Source: Fructilactobacillus fructivorans
Lineage (GTDB): Bacteria; Bacillota; Bacilli; Lactobacillales; Lactobacillaceae
Reading direction: 5' to 3'
NCBI RefSeq assembly: GCF_001434095.1
Contig: NZ_AZDS01000002.1
Span: 186,001 to 250,000, forward strand
Length of the DNA: 64,000 bases
The translations under genes were made by a program, and so were the position numbers. Positions 1 through 8,781 of the stretch are shown piece after piece. The notes under the pieces were generated by a model. The model did not search any database. It had not been told where the DNA came from and was given only the letters and a program-made list of their open reading frames with translations. Position 1 is the first letter of the stretch; every line of letters begins with the position of its first letter.

Positions 1-689
1 AGAGTGAGCTGTTTGCTCGTGTTAAAGACACGGGAGCCGACGGAATTGAAGTTCGCCGGGAGTACATCAAGGATTTTCCGAAAGAACTTGATGACATTCA
101 TCAAGCTAGTAGGAAGACCGGTTTACTGGTGAACTACAGCGTCCCCGATGAGCTCTTCTTAAAGGATGGGTCTATCAATCCCAAGTTAAAGCAATATTTT
201 GATGAGGGACAACGGATGGGAATTACCAAGATTAAGTTTAACGTTGGTAATTTTAGAAAGTTTGATGGCGACCTAGCCCACGCGTTTGATGGGTTACCAC
301 TTGATCAAATCCAATTAAACGTGGAAAACGACCAGACAGAAGTGAGTGGCAAGATTGCCAACATTAAGCATTTTTTGAATCAAGCGAAAAAGAATGATTT
401 GCCGATTAAATATGTTTATGACCTAGGGAACTGGGCATTTACCCATCAAAGTGCTGATTACGCTGCCGATTGTTTGGGTAGTTATACCGATTACATTCAT
501 TTAAAGAACGTTAATCAGTTTGATGAGGATGACCTTCAGACGGCTGATGACCTCAACGATGGGATGTTTGATTGGAAAAACATTCTAAGAGAATTGCCAC
601 CAAAGACCGACCTAGCGCTGGAATTTCCAATGCAAGATGACGAACATGTGAAACGTCAGGTCCAGTTACTTAAGGATGAGGTGATGTAA
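1..689 (+). CDS. Sugar phosphate isomerase/epimerase family protein (5' partial)
   Basis: The frame is open from base 3, so the start lies before the window; a GTG at 129 is internal and is not a credible start. The readable 228 residues look like a xylose isomerase-like TIM barrel (AP endonuclease 2 fold): an early D-G-I-E-V-R-R strand, a later Y-V-Y-D-L-G-N-W strand and a closing L-A-L-E-F-P strand that would supply metal-binding acidic residues. It ends one base before a permease, with a PfkB kinase and a 2-hydroxyacid dehydrogenase following, so it most likely isomerises an intermediate of sugar-acid catabolism. The substrate cannot be read from the sequence. Confidence 0.75.
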   Translation, partial: SELFARVKDTGADGIEVRREYIKDFPKELDDIHQASRKTGLLVNYSVPDELFLKDGSINPKLKQYFDEGQRMGITKIKFNVGNFRKFDGDLAHAFDGLPLDQIQLNVENDQTEVSGKIANIKHFLNQAKKNDLPIKYVYDLGNWAFTHQSADYAADCLGSYTDYIHLKNVNQFDEDDLQTADDLNDGMFDWKNILRELPPKTDLALEFPMQDDEHVKRQVQLLKDEVM

Positions 690-1976
690 TTGATAAATAC
701 GATAATTGCGATTTTGTTGTTAATTACGTTTGCGGGTTTTATTTTTTACATTATTAAAGGTGGCGACCTTACAATCGGGTTCTTTGTCATGGCGATTCTC
801 TGGACCGTCATTGGTCTAATCCCGTATCATACTGCCATAACCGCCGTCTTCTCGACGCCAGCTTTGAAATACGGATCCACCATCATTTACATTGTCTTTG
901 GTTCGTGGTTCGGTCGGGTCTTAGTTGAAAGTGGGATTGCTCCCTCCATTTCACAAAAGACCAATAAGGTGGGTAAATCCCATCCCTTACTGGCTGCTAT
1001 CCTGATTGTGCTAGTAACCGCGCTCTTGTTCGTGAGTTCTTACGGAGTGGGTTCTGTAATTGCCATTGGTGTCATTTTACTGCCAATCCTGCTTTCTCTG
1101 GGGATCCCACGAGATGTTGCCTTGACGACCTTTGCCCTCTCCATTGGATCGGCGATGTATGTCAACGTTGTCCTATTTAATCAGATCAAAGCCTTCTTTC
1201 CCAAGGCGCAGTATAACTTGCACTACCTTGAGTTTGGTTGGGCTGCCATGGCGGTTCAGCTGATCGCGGTCATCTTGTTCTTAGTCATGAAACGCCACAC
1301 TTTCAATCCTAAGAATGCTGAAGCCAACTTAAAGGAAATCGGGGCAACCGATCCAGGCGATGTGAATAAGATCCCGTACATTGCCTATGCCATCCCAGTT
1401 GTTCCAGTTATCTTGAACATGGCTCTTGGTTGGGATGCCATCCCGGCCTTGATTCTCTCAAGTATCTTGGCCATGCTAGTAACTGGGAAGATGAATGGCT
1501 ACAAGAAGTTTAAAAAGTTCTTAAACACTACCATTAAACAGTCCATTAATGATATTTCTGGATTAATTATGTTCTTAATGGCGCTAGTAATGTTCGCTGG
1601 GGCTGCCCAATTAAACGCTGGTCGTTTCAAGGGCATCTTTAGTGCCATCTTGCCTAACAGTCATTTACTGTTAGCACTTGGAATTGGAATCTTAGCGCCA
1701 TTGGCCTTGTTTAGAGGACCCTTACAGGTGTGGGGAGCTGGTGCCGCAACGGCAGCCGTCTTATCTGCCACTGGCATGTTTAACGACATGTTCCTCTTGC
1801 CTCTCATGTACGTTCCAACTCTAATGGCGGTCTCCACCGACATTACCCAATCGTGGAATGTCTGGGGCCTTGATTACATGAAGGTTCGTCCTCAGCAATT
1901 ATTGAAACTGGGAGTTCCAATCATGTGGATCGTTTCCATTATTAATGAAATATTAGTCTACTTATTCTTCGGATAG
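690..1976 (+). CDS. GntP/CitMHS-like sugar-acid permease
   Basis: This 428-residue protein is almost entirely hydrophobic, with roughly 11-12 membrane segments and a short basic loop near residues 205-225. Glycine-rich re-entrant stretches (around S-S-Y-G-V-G-S near 116 and the R-G-P-L-Q-V-W-G-A-G stretch near 345) resemble the ion transporter superfamily of gluconate and citrate carriers. The start is TTG, directly after the upstream stop, with a GGATGAGGTG Shine-Dalgarno region inside the upstream gene, so the two are translationally coupled. With the isomerase, sugar kinase and dehydrogenase it probably imports an organic or sugar acid. The substrate is inferred from context only. Confidence 0.7.
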   Translation: MINTIIAILLLITFAGFIFYIIKGGDLTIGFFVMAILWTVIGLIPYHTAITAVFSTPALKYGSTIIYIVFGSWFGRVLVESGIAPSISQKTNKVGKSHPLLAAILIVLVTALLFVSSYGVGSVIAIGVILLPILLSLGIPRDVALTTFALSIGSAMYVNVVLFNQIKAFFPKAQYNLHYLEFGWAAMAVQLIAVILFLVMKRHTFNPKNAEANLKEIGATDPGDVNKIPYIAYAIPVVPVILNMALGWDAIPALILSSILAMLVTGKMNGYKKFKKFLNTTIKQSINDISGLIMFLMALVMFAGAAQLNAGRFKGIFSAILPNSHLLLALGIGILAPLALFRGPLQVWGAGAATAAVLSATGMFNDMFLLPLMYVPTLMAVSTDITQSWNVWGLDYMKVRPQQLLKLGVPIMWIVSIINEILVYLFFG

Positions 1977-2000
1977 ATGATTAAAGAAAGGTGAAAACTT

Positions 2001-2966
2001 ATGAGTGAATTTCTGACAATTGGCGAACCAGTGGTGACGTTCGCCTCAACCGATCCTGATGCCAGCCTCGCTGACTCAACCCATTACTTAAAAATCCTAG
2101 GAGGTGCCGAGTTAAACGTGGCCATTGGTGCCAAACGATTAGGACATTCCGCCCAGTACGTTTCTCAAGTTGGAACCGATCCCCTAGGACAATACGCTAA
2201 AAATGTCATCATTGGTCATGGGGTTGGAATTGATTACGTCAAAGACGACCCCGAGCATTGGACGGGGCATCAGTTAAAACAGATGGTAACGCACGGAGAT
2301 CCGAAGACGTTTAACTACCGCACGGGGTCCGCTGCTTCTCATTTGGATAAAGATGTCATTGATGAAATTAACCTTGATGATGTTAAGATGGCCCACCTAA
2401 CGGGGATCTTCCCGGCGCTCTCAGATGAAGCCCAAGCCTCATATCGTGCATTAATGGACCGCTTGATTAATAATAAAATTAAGATAACGTTTGATCCAAA
2501 TTTGCGTCCCGGACTGTGGGGTGATCATGATCGAATGATTAAAACGATTAACGAGTTGGCAAAATCGGCGGACATTGTGATGCCCGGTGTAAACGAGGGA
2601 AAGGTCCTGATGGGCAGTGATGATCCTGAACAAATTGCCGATTTTTACCTCCAAAACGGCGAACGAACCCAAGCGGTTTTAATTAAATTAGGACCCGCTG
2701 GAGCGTACGTCAAAACAAAGAATGGTGATTCGTACACCGTTGATGGTTTCAAGGTTGATCACGTTGTGGATACCGTTGGTGCTGGAGATGGCTTTGCCCT
2801 AGGAGTCATCACCGCGTTACTGGAAGATAAGGACTTAAAAAGTGCCGTGATGCGAGGAAATGCCGTTGGCGCCATGCAGGTCCAAACGCCGGGTGATAAC
2901 GACGGTTACCCCACTCAAGATCAGTTAAAGGATTTTTACAGAAAAGCAAATGTTAGTGAATCATAG
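2001..2966 (+). CDS. PfkB-family carbohydrate kinase (2-keto-3-deoxygluconate kinase-like)
   Basis: At 321 residues it has the normal PfkB length. The N-terminal G-E-P-V-V-T-F strand and the G-G-A-E-L-N-V-A motif near residue 34 form the sugar site, and the C-terminal D-T-V-G-A-G-D-G-F motif (about 258-266) carries the catalytic Asp and anion hole. The pattern G-E-P-x-V-T-F with G-G-A-x-x-N-V-A is most like KDG kinases, which phosphorylate 2-keto-3-deoxy sugar acids with ATP in the cytoplasm. AAAGGTG precedes the ATG. It is third in the operon. Another keto-sugar kinase activity remains possible. Confidence 0.8.
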   Translation: MSEFLTIGEPVVTFASTDPDASLADSTHYLKILGGAELNVAIGAKRLGHSAQYVSQVGTDPLGQYAKNVIIGHGVGIDYVKDDPEHWTGHQLKQMVTHGDPKTFNYRTGSAASHLDKDVIDEINLDDVKMAHLTGIFPALSDEAQASYRALMDRLINNKIKITFDPNLRPGLWGDHDRMIKTINELAKSADIVMPGVNEGKVLMGSDDPEQIADFYLQNGERTQAVLIKLGPAGAYVKTKNGDSYTVDGFKVDHVVDTVGAGDGFALGVITALLEDKDLKSAVMRGNAVGAMQVQTPGDNDGYPTQDQLKDFYRKANVSES

Positions 2967-2981
2967 ACAGGAGAGATAATT

Positions 2982-3917
2982 ATGGCTAAAAAAGTTGCAG
3001 TACAAGCAAGTTTAGCTCCAGATGGGAAACAATTATTAAAGGATAATGGTTTTGAAGTCGTCGAATTGCCAGACAAGAAGATTTCGACCCTGCTTGACAA
3101 GGCCGCTGACGCTTATGGAATTCTGATTGGAACTGCGCCATTTCCTAACGATACGATTGAAAAGATGCCTAATCTGAAGATTATCGCTAGAAACGGTGTG
3201 GGTTACGATAACATCGACGTTCCCTTCATGGTACAACATGGGATATATGTAACAATTACACCACTCGCTAACGCTTCAACGGTGGCGGAGACTACGCTTG
3301 CGGAAATCTTTGACATTTCCAAGAACGTTACGAATGATTCCCACGAAATGCGTGAAGGCAATTGGAACTACAAGAAGGATCACAAGGGCTTTGACTTAGA
3401 GGGGAAGACCCTTGGAATTCTTGGTTATGGTCGCATTGGTAAGATGGTCGCTAAAAAGGTGAGCGGATTAGGGATGAATGTCATTTACAATTCACCCCAT
3501 GCCGAAGATTCTGAGTACGGAAAAGCGGTTAATCGTGACGCCATCTTTACTGATTCGGACATCGTTACCCTGCACATGCCAGTGCTTCCCTCAACTAAGG
3601 GAAGTGTGGGGAAACGTGAATTTGAGATGATGCATAGCTCTTCGGTTCTCATTAATTTGGCTCGGGGTGCACTCATTAATACGGATGATCTTATCGATGC
3701 GTTAAAGAGTGGTGAAATTAAAGCCGCTGCCTTGGATGTGTTTGATAAAGAGCCACTTCCAATGGATAGTCCGCTTTATCAATTGGATAACGTCCTCTTG
3801 ACTCCCCACATTGCCTCGAACACGGTGGAATGCATGAACCGGATGGCACATGATGCGGCGAGTGAGATCGTTAAAGTTCTAAATGGTGAACAACCACAGT
3901 GGGCCGTTCAAAAATAA
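2982..3917 (+). CDS. D-isomer specific 2-hydroxyacid dehydrogenase
   Basis: 311 residues with the two-domain fold of the phosphoglycerate/hydroxypyruvate dehydrogenase family. The Rossmann loop G-Y-G-R-I-G-K lies near residue 149. The catalytic triad is visible: Arg in L-A-R-G-A, Glu in D-K-E-P-L, and His in T-P-H-I-A. After beta strand 2 the usual Asp is replaced (Y-N-S-P), which may relax the preference for NAD over NADP. It lacks the C-terminal ACT or ASB domains of serine-pathway SerA, so it is more likely a hydroxyacid or keto-sugar-acid reductase of this operon. A clear GGAGAG ribosome site precedes the ATG, and a terminator follows. Confidence 0.85.
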   Translation: MAKKVAVQASLAPDGKQLLKDNGFEVVELPDKKISTLLDKAADAYGILIGTAPFPNDTIEKMPNLKIIARNGVGYDNIDVPFMVQHGIYVTITPLANASTVAETTLAEIFDISKNVTNDSHEMREGNWNYKKDHKGFDLEGKTLGILGYGRIGKMVAKKVSGLGMNVIYNSPHAEDSEYGKAVNRDAIFTDSDIVTLHMPVLPSTKGSVGKREFEMMHSSSVLINLARGALINTDDLIDALKSGEIKAAALDVFDKEPLPMDSPLYQLDNVLLTPHIASNTVECMNRMAHDAASEIVKVLNGEQPQWAVQK

Positions 3918-3931
3918 AATTTTAAAGTGTT

Positions 3932-3965
3932 AAGGACTGGGATGATTTCATTCCAGTCTTTTTTT
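3932..3965 (+). terminator. Rho-independent terminator of the sugar-acid operon
   Basis: GACTGGGATG pairs with CATTCCAGTC (one G-U pair) and is followed by a run of seven T. Confidence 0.85.
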
Positions 3966-3990
3966 GTTTAAGGAAATCTTAAAAAAGTAA

Positions 3991-4019
3991 TTGTCATGAT
4001 CATGGTTTCACGGTACAAT
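3991..4019 (+). promoter_or_regulatory. Sigma-A promoter of the amino acid permease
   Basis: TTGTCA (3991-3996) and TACAAT (4014-4019) are separated by 17 bases, close to consensus. Transcription would start about 20 bases before the start codon. Confidence 0.75.
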
Positions 4020-4047
4020 GCAATACAAATGAAAAGGAGTGATGCAT

Positions 4048-5451
4048 ATGCATAACATGTTCAAGAAAGAATCGGTTGAAAATTTTGTTAGAGCTGATGC
4101 CGGTTTGAAGCGGACCTTAACCGCGAAAGATTTAATTGGACTTGGTGTTGGTGCCGTGGTTGGAACTGGAATCTTTATTCTGCCAGGACACGAAGCAGCG
4201 TCACACGCAGGACCAGCCGTGGCGTTAGCGTTCTTGTTCGCTGCCATCTTAGCGGGAGTCGTGGGGATGGCCTATGCTGAGTTTTCGTCAGCCATGCCCG
4301 TTGCTGGATCTGCATACTCCTTTGGAAGCGTTGTTTACGGGGAGATTATTGGGTGGATCCTCGGATGGGGGCTTATTCTTGAGTATTTCCTGGCGGTCTC
4401 TGCTGAAGCAACGGGATTCGCTTCATACTTTAATAACAATATTCTGGCGGCAATTGGGTTTAACATTCCTAAGGCACTTCAAAATGGACCTATGCAAGGC
4501 GGGGTCGTCAATATCACAGGGGTGGTAATTACGCTGCTAGTCGGCCTTTTGGCGCTCATGGGGACAAACTTTTCTAAAAAGATTGAGAACTTTGCTGTTC
4601 TGGTCAAAATTGGCATTATTTTACTGTTCATTGTCGTAGGTGTTTTTTACATAAAGTCGAGCAACTACGTTCCGTTTTATCCGAAACAATTTCACACCAC
4701 ACCATTTGGTTTAGGTGGGATTTCGACCGCAGCTGCCACCGTCTTTTTTGCCTTCATGGGATTTGACGCTTTAGCCTCAAATTCGGCAGAAACGATCAAT
4801 CCGAACAAAAACATGGCCAAGGGAATTCTTGGAACCGTTCTGATCGCAGCTGTTTTGTACGTCGGCTTTTCACTGGTACTAACTGGAATGGTGCACTATT
4901 CGCTTTTAAACGTTGATGATCCAGCTGCCCTGGCATTTTCCATGGTTCACTTAAACTTCATGAACAAGGCAATTACGATTGGAGCCTTATTTGGGATCTT
5001 TACCGCCATGGTAACCATGGTGATCGGGAGTTCACGGCTGGTTTACTCTTTAGGACGTGACGGCCTTATTTCTAAGAAAATGGGGAAGATCAACCATAAG
5101 ACTGGGATTCCCACCTCTGCCGTTTGGTTGGCCGTTATTATCCAGGCTATTTTTGCTGGAATCGTTCCATTAACGCAGTTGGTTTCGTTAATTAATGCGG
5201 GAACGCTAGTGGCCTTTACCTTTATCTCGTTTGGAATCATTCCACTTCGGCATCGTAAAGACATCAAGAACACTGGGTACAAGATGCCACTCTACCCATA
5301 CCTACCAATTCTGGCGGGTCTGATGAGTATTTACTTTATCATCATGTTGCCAAACGTAACCAAGATTGCGGTAGTGGGCTGGTTAGCCCTTGGAATTGTG
5401 ATTTACTTTGTTTACGGGATTCATCATTCCAGACTACAAAATGAAGAATAA
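4048..5451 (+). CDS. APC-superfamily amino acid permease (YfnA/CAT-like)
   Basis: A membrane protein of 467 residues with about 12 helices. The N-terminal part has the APC signature: L-T-A-K-D-L-I-G-L-G-V-G-A, then G-T-G-I-F-I-L-P-G and the P-V-A-G-S-A-Y-S motif. The F-F-A-F-M-G-F-D stretch near residue 230 is typical of the cationic amino acid transporter group, which exchanges or imports amino acids by proton symport. Three near-frame starts exist; AAGGAG at 4034-4039 is eight bases from the ATG at 4048, so that start is preferred over 4039 and 4042. It is monocistronic between its own promoter and a terminator. The substrate is not predictable. Confidence 0.85.
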   Translation: MHNMFKKESVENFVRADAGLKRTLTAKDLIGLGVGAVVGTGIFILPGHEAASHAGPAVALAFLFAAILAGVVGMAYAEFSSAMPVAGSAYSFGSVVYGEIIGWILGWGLILEYFLAVSAEATGFASYFNNNILAAIGFNIPKALQNGPMQGGVVNITGVVITLLVGLLALMGTNFSKKIENFAVLVKIGIILLFIVVGVFYIKSSNYVPFYPKQFHTTPFGLGGISTAAATVFFAFMGFDALASNSAETINPNKNMAKGILGTVLIAAVLYVGFSLVLTGMVHYSLLNVDDPAALAFSMVHLNFMNKAITIGALFGIFTAMVTMVIGSSRLVYSLGRDGLISKKMGKINHKTGIPTSAVWLAVIIQAIFAGIVPLTQLVSLINAGTLVAFTFISFGIIPLRHRKDIKNTGYKMPLYPYLPILAGLMSIYFIIMLPNVTKIAVVGWLALGIVIYFVYGIHHSRLQNEE

Positions 5452-5455
5452 ATTG

Positions 5456-5489
5456 ATGGGAAGTCCAATGGTGGGCCTCTCATTTTTTG
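5456..5489 (+). terminator. Terminator after the amino acid permease
   Basis: ATGGGA/TCTCAT and GTCC/GGGC form an imperfect stem with one mismatch, followed by six T. Confidence 0.6.
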
Positions 5490-5519
5490 TGGACAAGTGA
5501 GCTCCTGCTGTGATAAAAT
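5490..5519 (+). promoter_or_regulatory. Putative promoter of the acetoin reductase gene
   Basis: TGGACA (5490-5495) and TAAAAT (5514-5519) are spaced by 18 bases, directly after the preceding terminator. Confidence 0.5.
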
Positions 5520-5554
5520 TAACTTATATTATCAGTAATAAGTAAGGAGAATGA

Positions 5555-6331
<777 letters not shown>

Positions 6332-6340
6332 ATAATTAAC

Positions 6341-6373
6341 GGGAACTCCAGTGCTTTAACTGGGGTTCTTTTA
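6341..6373 (+). terminator. Terminator after the acetoin reductase gene
   Basis: GAACTCCAGT pairs with ACTGGGGTTC around a short loop, then four T. Confidence 0.75.
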
Positions 6374-6397
6374 ATACATACGAAGAGGAGAGTAAAA

Positions 6398-6847
6398 ATG
6401 GCTTTAAAAACAAGATTTTGTCCCAATTGTGGTGCAGAAATTCCAATTGACGTGAAGTTCTGTACCAAGTGTGGATACAAACAACCAAGTATTGATGAAT
6501 TAGAGGAAATGAACCGGAAAGAAGCTTCGGACGTGGAAACTCCCTTGGCTTCTGAAGTGGATTCATCAGCTAAGGAGGATATTGTTATTCCTGTTTCAGC
6601 TGGTACGATTCCGGACGGCTACGACTTTAATACGAATGGTTCCATGGCTTTGAGTGGACATTACGTTCCTGATGATGATCAAAGCTTGCGTGAATTTCAA
6701 CACCACGCATTTGAGAAAATCAGATTGATTGTGAAGAAAAATCATTGTGACGGAGCCTTCAACTTGGCAATTCAAACGCAAATTGACGGAGATAGTTCAA
6801 AAATGTTCATTTTTGCCTATTTTGATATGGTAAATAGTGTAAAATAA
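6398..6847 (+). CDS. Zinc-ribbon protein with a small YbjQ-like C-terminal domain
   Basis: 149 residues. Cys 8, 11, 22 and 25 form two C-x2-C knuckles of a zinc ribbon. An acidic low-complexity linker (about 30-75) leads to a C-terminal alpha/beta segment with F-E-K-I-R-L-I-V and C-D-G-A-F-N-L-A-I, which vaguely recalls YbjQ/heavy-metal-binding domains. There is no membrane segment or signal peptide, so it is likely cytoplasmic. The ATG follows a GAGGAGAG site. It is the first of four zinc-ribbon genes in a row, the only soluble one. No function is assigned. Confidence 0.65.
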   Translation: MALKTRFCPNCGAEIPIDVKFCTKCGYKQPSIDELEEMNRKEASDVETPLASEVDSSAKEDIVIPVSAGTIPDGYDFNTNGSMALSGHYVPDDDQSLREFQHHAFEKIRLIVKKNHCDGAFNLAIQTQIDGDSSKMFIFAYFDMVNSVK

Positions 6848-6898
6848 TAATAGATGTTATATTAACATCTATTTAATACATATTATGGAGGTTTTATC

Positions 6899-7516
6899 AT
6901 GGATGAAACAAAGCACTGCCCTAACTGTGGCAAGTTGCTGAAAGCGGACGTAAAGTTCTGTCCTTATTGCGGTCAAGCTCAACCAGAAAGGGCGGGAGCT
7001 ACTGATAGTTGCCAAGCTAATTATGAGAATCAGAGTAATAATTGGCAACAGACTTATCGTCCTAATAGCGATAGTGGAAACGGTAATATTCGCTCAGAAT
7101 ATTCATCACCAAATATGATTACTTCGTTTCAAGATTATTTTGGCAATATGTTTCATATTTCTGGAAGAATGAGCCGAGCTTCATATTGGTGGTCAGTACT
7201 TGATATTACTTTACTTGTTTGTGTTACTTGGGCATTTGTTGCTATTTTTAGTTCTACAAATACTTCCGCTGGAAATATGATTGCAGGATTATTTTCCGTA
7301 ATATTTATCATCTTGTATATCTTTTTATACGTCGGTAATATCACTGCCATGTGTCGGAGATTTCATGATATTAACTATTCAGCTGGTTTCTGGTGGTTAC
7401 AATTGATTCCATTTATTGGAAGCATCATTGTTTTCATTTTCATGTTGTTTAGTTCTGTGGACGAAGGAAATCGGTTCGGTGGACCAGACGTTAACTATTT
7501 GAAAAAGTTAAATTAA
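6899..7516 (+). CDS. Zinc-ribbon DUF805 membrane protein
   Basis: 205 residues. A zinc ribbon (Cys 7, 10, 21, 24) is followed by a polar Gln/Asn/Ser-rich linker to about residue 80, then a DUF805 domain: G-R-M-S-R-A-S-Y-W-W, three or four membrane helices, the C-R-R-F-H-D-I-N signature and the final D-E-G-N-R-F-G-G-P motif. DUF805 proteins are small inner-membrane proteins of unknown role. A GGAGG site precedes the ATG. It follows the soluble zinc-ribbon gene by about 50 bases and ends in a bidirectional terminator. Confidence 0.8.
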   Translation: MDETKHCPNCGKLLKADVKFCPYCGQAQPERAGATDSCQANYENQSNNWQQTYRPNSDSGNGNIRSEYSSPNMITSFQDYFGNMFHISGRMSRASYWWSVLDITLLVCVTWAFVAIFSSTNTSAGNMIAGLFSVIFIILYIFLYVGNITAMCRRFHDINYSAGFWWLQLIPFIGSIIVFIFMLFSSVDEGNRFGGPDVNYLKKLN

Positions 7517-7524
7517 AGCATGTT

Positions 7525-7556
7525 AAAAACACCCTTCAGTTTGAAGGGTGTTTTTG
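7525..7556. terminator. Bidirectional terminator between convergent zinc-ribbon genes
   Basis: AAAAACACCCTTCA and its complement form a near-perfect stem with a tiny loop; T runs lie on both strands, serving the genes on either side. Confidence 0.85.
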
Positions 7557-7561
7557 TATGA

Positions 7562-8239
7562 TTATTTTTTGAAATGTTCCATGTAATATTTTGGAGTATA
7601 AATCGTACCGCTTTCGGCGGCTTTATCAATTCCATTCATTTCTTTTGGATAAATTAATACTTTTGAAAATGTTCTTTTATTTGAAAAGGGCTGCTTAGGT
7701 GCAAACACAGTTTCAATGTATTTGTTAGAAAGCTTATCATACATTCTTAGCATATATACTTTATGCCCATTATAATTAAACAAATATCGATTGGTATATT
7801 TGTTTTTCATGAGAACCATGTTTTTTTGATCCATAATTTTATCTGCGGCAAAGTTTTCAGCATCCTTTTTAGAATAAAATTCTTTTGCGTAATCTTCGTA
7901 ATCATTTCCAACCATTACAATCATCGATAGAATATCTGTTTTGCTATTAGTATAAGCCCATTTCATTATCTCATTTGGAGAAGTCGATCCACGTGACTCG
8001 TAGTATTTATATCCACCAAATGAAATTCCAGCTAATAAGAGCACTACCAATACAAGACTTGTAATGATAACACTTGTAGTTGAATGACCTTTATTTTGGT
8101 TATAATTATTTGGGTGATTTGGATGATTCGATTTTACTTCATTATTAGAACTTGGTTGCTCCGCTCCACAATACGGACAGAACTTCACGTCCCTTCCAAT
8201 TTTCTTCCCACATTTGACACAAAACTTAGTATTATCCAT
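7562..8239 (-). CDS. Zinc-ribbon single-pass membrane protein
   Basis: 225 residues. A zinc ribbon (Cys 7, 10, 21, 24) is followed by an Asn/His-rich linker, one membrane helix (about 55-77) and a roughly 145-residue C-terminal domain rich in Lys, Tyr and Asp that recalls exported YvbJ/TcaA-like modules but is not recognised with certainty. The likely topology is ribbon inside and the large domain outside. It starts 11 bases after the stop of the upstream gene and forms a two-gene operon with it. No function is assigned. Confidence 0.65.
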   Translation of the reverse strand: MDNTKFCVKCGKKIGRDVKFCPYCGAEQPSSNNEVKSNHPNHPNNYNQNKGHSTTSVIITSLVLVVLLLAGISFGGYKYYESRGSTSPNEIMKWAYTNSKTDILSMIVMVGNDYEDYAKEFYSKKDAENFAADKIMDQKNMVLMKNKYTNRYLFNYNGHKVYMLRMYDKLSNKYIETVFAPKQPFSNKRTFSKVLIYPKEMNGIDKAAESGTIYTPKYYMEHFKK

Positions 8240-8250
8240 TAGTTATCATC

Positions 8251-8640
8251 CTATCCCTCGAATGCTTGAGATCCCATAATCATTCCGAACACAATTCCAA
8301 CGATCATTAGAACGATTGAAACAATGATTAGGATATTTCCGGCATTTTTGTGGTATTTACGTTCAAAGAATCCGAGGACAATGCCAATAATTCCGAAAAC
8401 CACGGGGATAAATAGTAAAGAGAGTACCGCCGATATCCAACCGAATACTAATAAAAGCGTACTGGCCGTTGTGTTGTTGCCTTGCTTGGCAGAAGATTCT
8501 TGATTATGTACTACTTGCTGAGAATCACTACTGGTGGATGTGGAAGTGGGTTGTTCCGCACCACAGTACTGGCAGAACTTTGTCTCTTTGGGGATTTTTT
8601 TCCCACACTTGACACAGAATTTTTCGTTATCATTATTCAT
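8251..8640 (-). CDS. Zinc-ribbon protein with two or three membrane helices
   Basis: 129 residues from the ATG at 8640, chosen because a GGAGG site lies about 9 bases upstream; the open frame runs further up to 8748 but that part overlaps a promoter and terminator. Cys 9, 12, 23 and 26 form the ribbon, followed by a Ser/Thr/Gln linker and a hydrophobic C-terminus with a G-I-I-G-I-V-L-G-F-F-E-R hairpin of the type seen in small DUF4190-like membrane proteins. It is the first gene of a two-gene operon. The role is unknown. Confidence 0.7.
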   Translation of the reverse strand: MNNDNEKFCVKCGKKIPKETKFCQYCGAEQPTSTSTSSDSQQVVHNQESSAKQGNNTTASTLLLVFGWISAVLSLLFIPVVFGIIGIVLGFFERKYHKNAGNILIIVSIVLMIVGIVFGMIMGSQAFEG

Positions 8641-8683
8641 TAAGAAAGCCTCCATCTTGTGATAAATGTATTTATTCACTTTA

Positions 8684-8712
8684 ATAATACCATTTCTTTT
8701 TCTTAGCCGCAA
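8684..8712 (-). promoter_or_regulatory. Putative promoter of the minus-strand zinc-ribbon pair
   Basis: On the minus strand TTGCGG and TATTAT are separated by 17 bases, with a TG just before the -10 box. Confidence 0.5.
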
Positions 8713-8734
8713 TTTAACAATGAATCTAAAGAAA

Positions 8735-8776
8735 CAAAAATCGTCCAACTGTAATTTACCAATTGAACGATTTTTT
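8735..8776 (-). terminator. Terminator of the opp operon
   Basis: A 13-bp stem with two mismatches on the plus strand; these become G-U pairs in the minus-strand transcript, which then ends in a U run. It separates opp from the zinc-ribbon pair. Confidence 0.75.
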
Positions 8777-8781
8777 AATAT

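Noticed and set aside
1661-1843. Open frame on the minus strand inside the permease gene
   Set aside because: It is antisense to a strong coding region with no ribosome site; similar shadow frames occur all over the window.
2982-3917. Assignment as SerA (serine biosynthesis)
   Set aside because: Too short for the regulatory domains and placed in a sugar-acid operon, so only the family name is given.
8641-8748. Longer N-terminus for the zinc-ribbon gene ending at 8251
   Set aside because: The extension runs through a promoter and the opp terminator and lacks a ribosome site; the ATG at 8640 has GGAGG.
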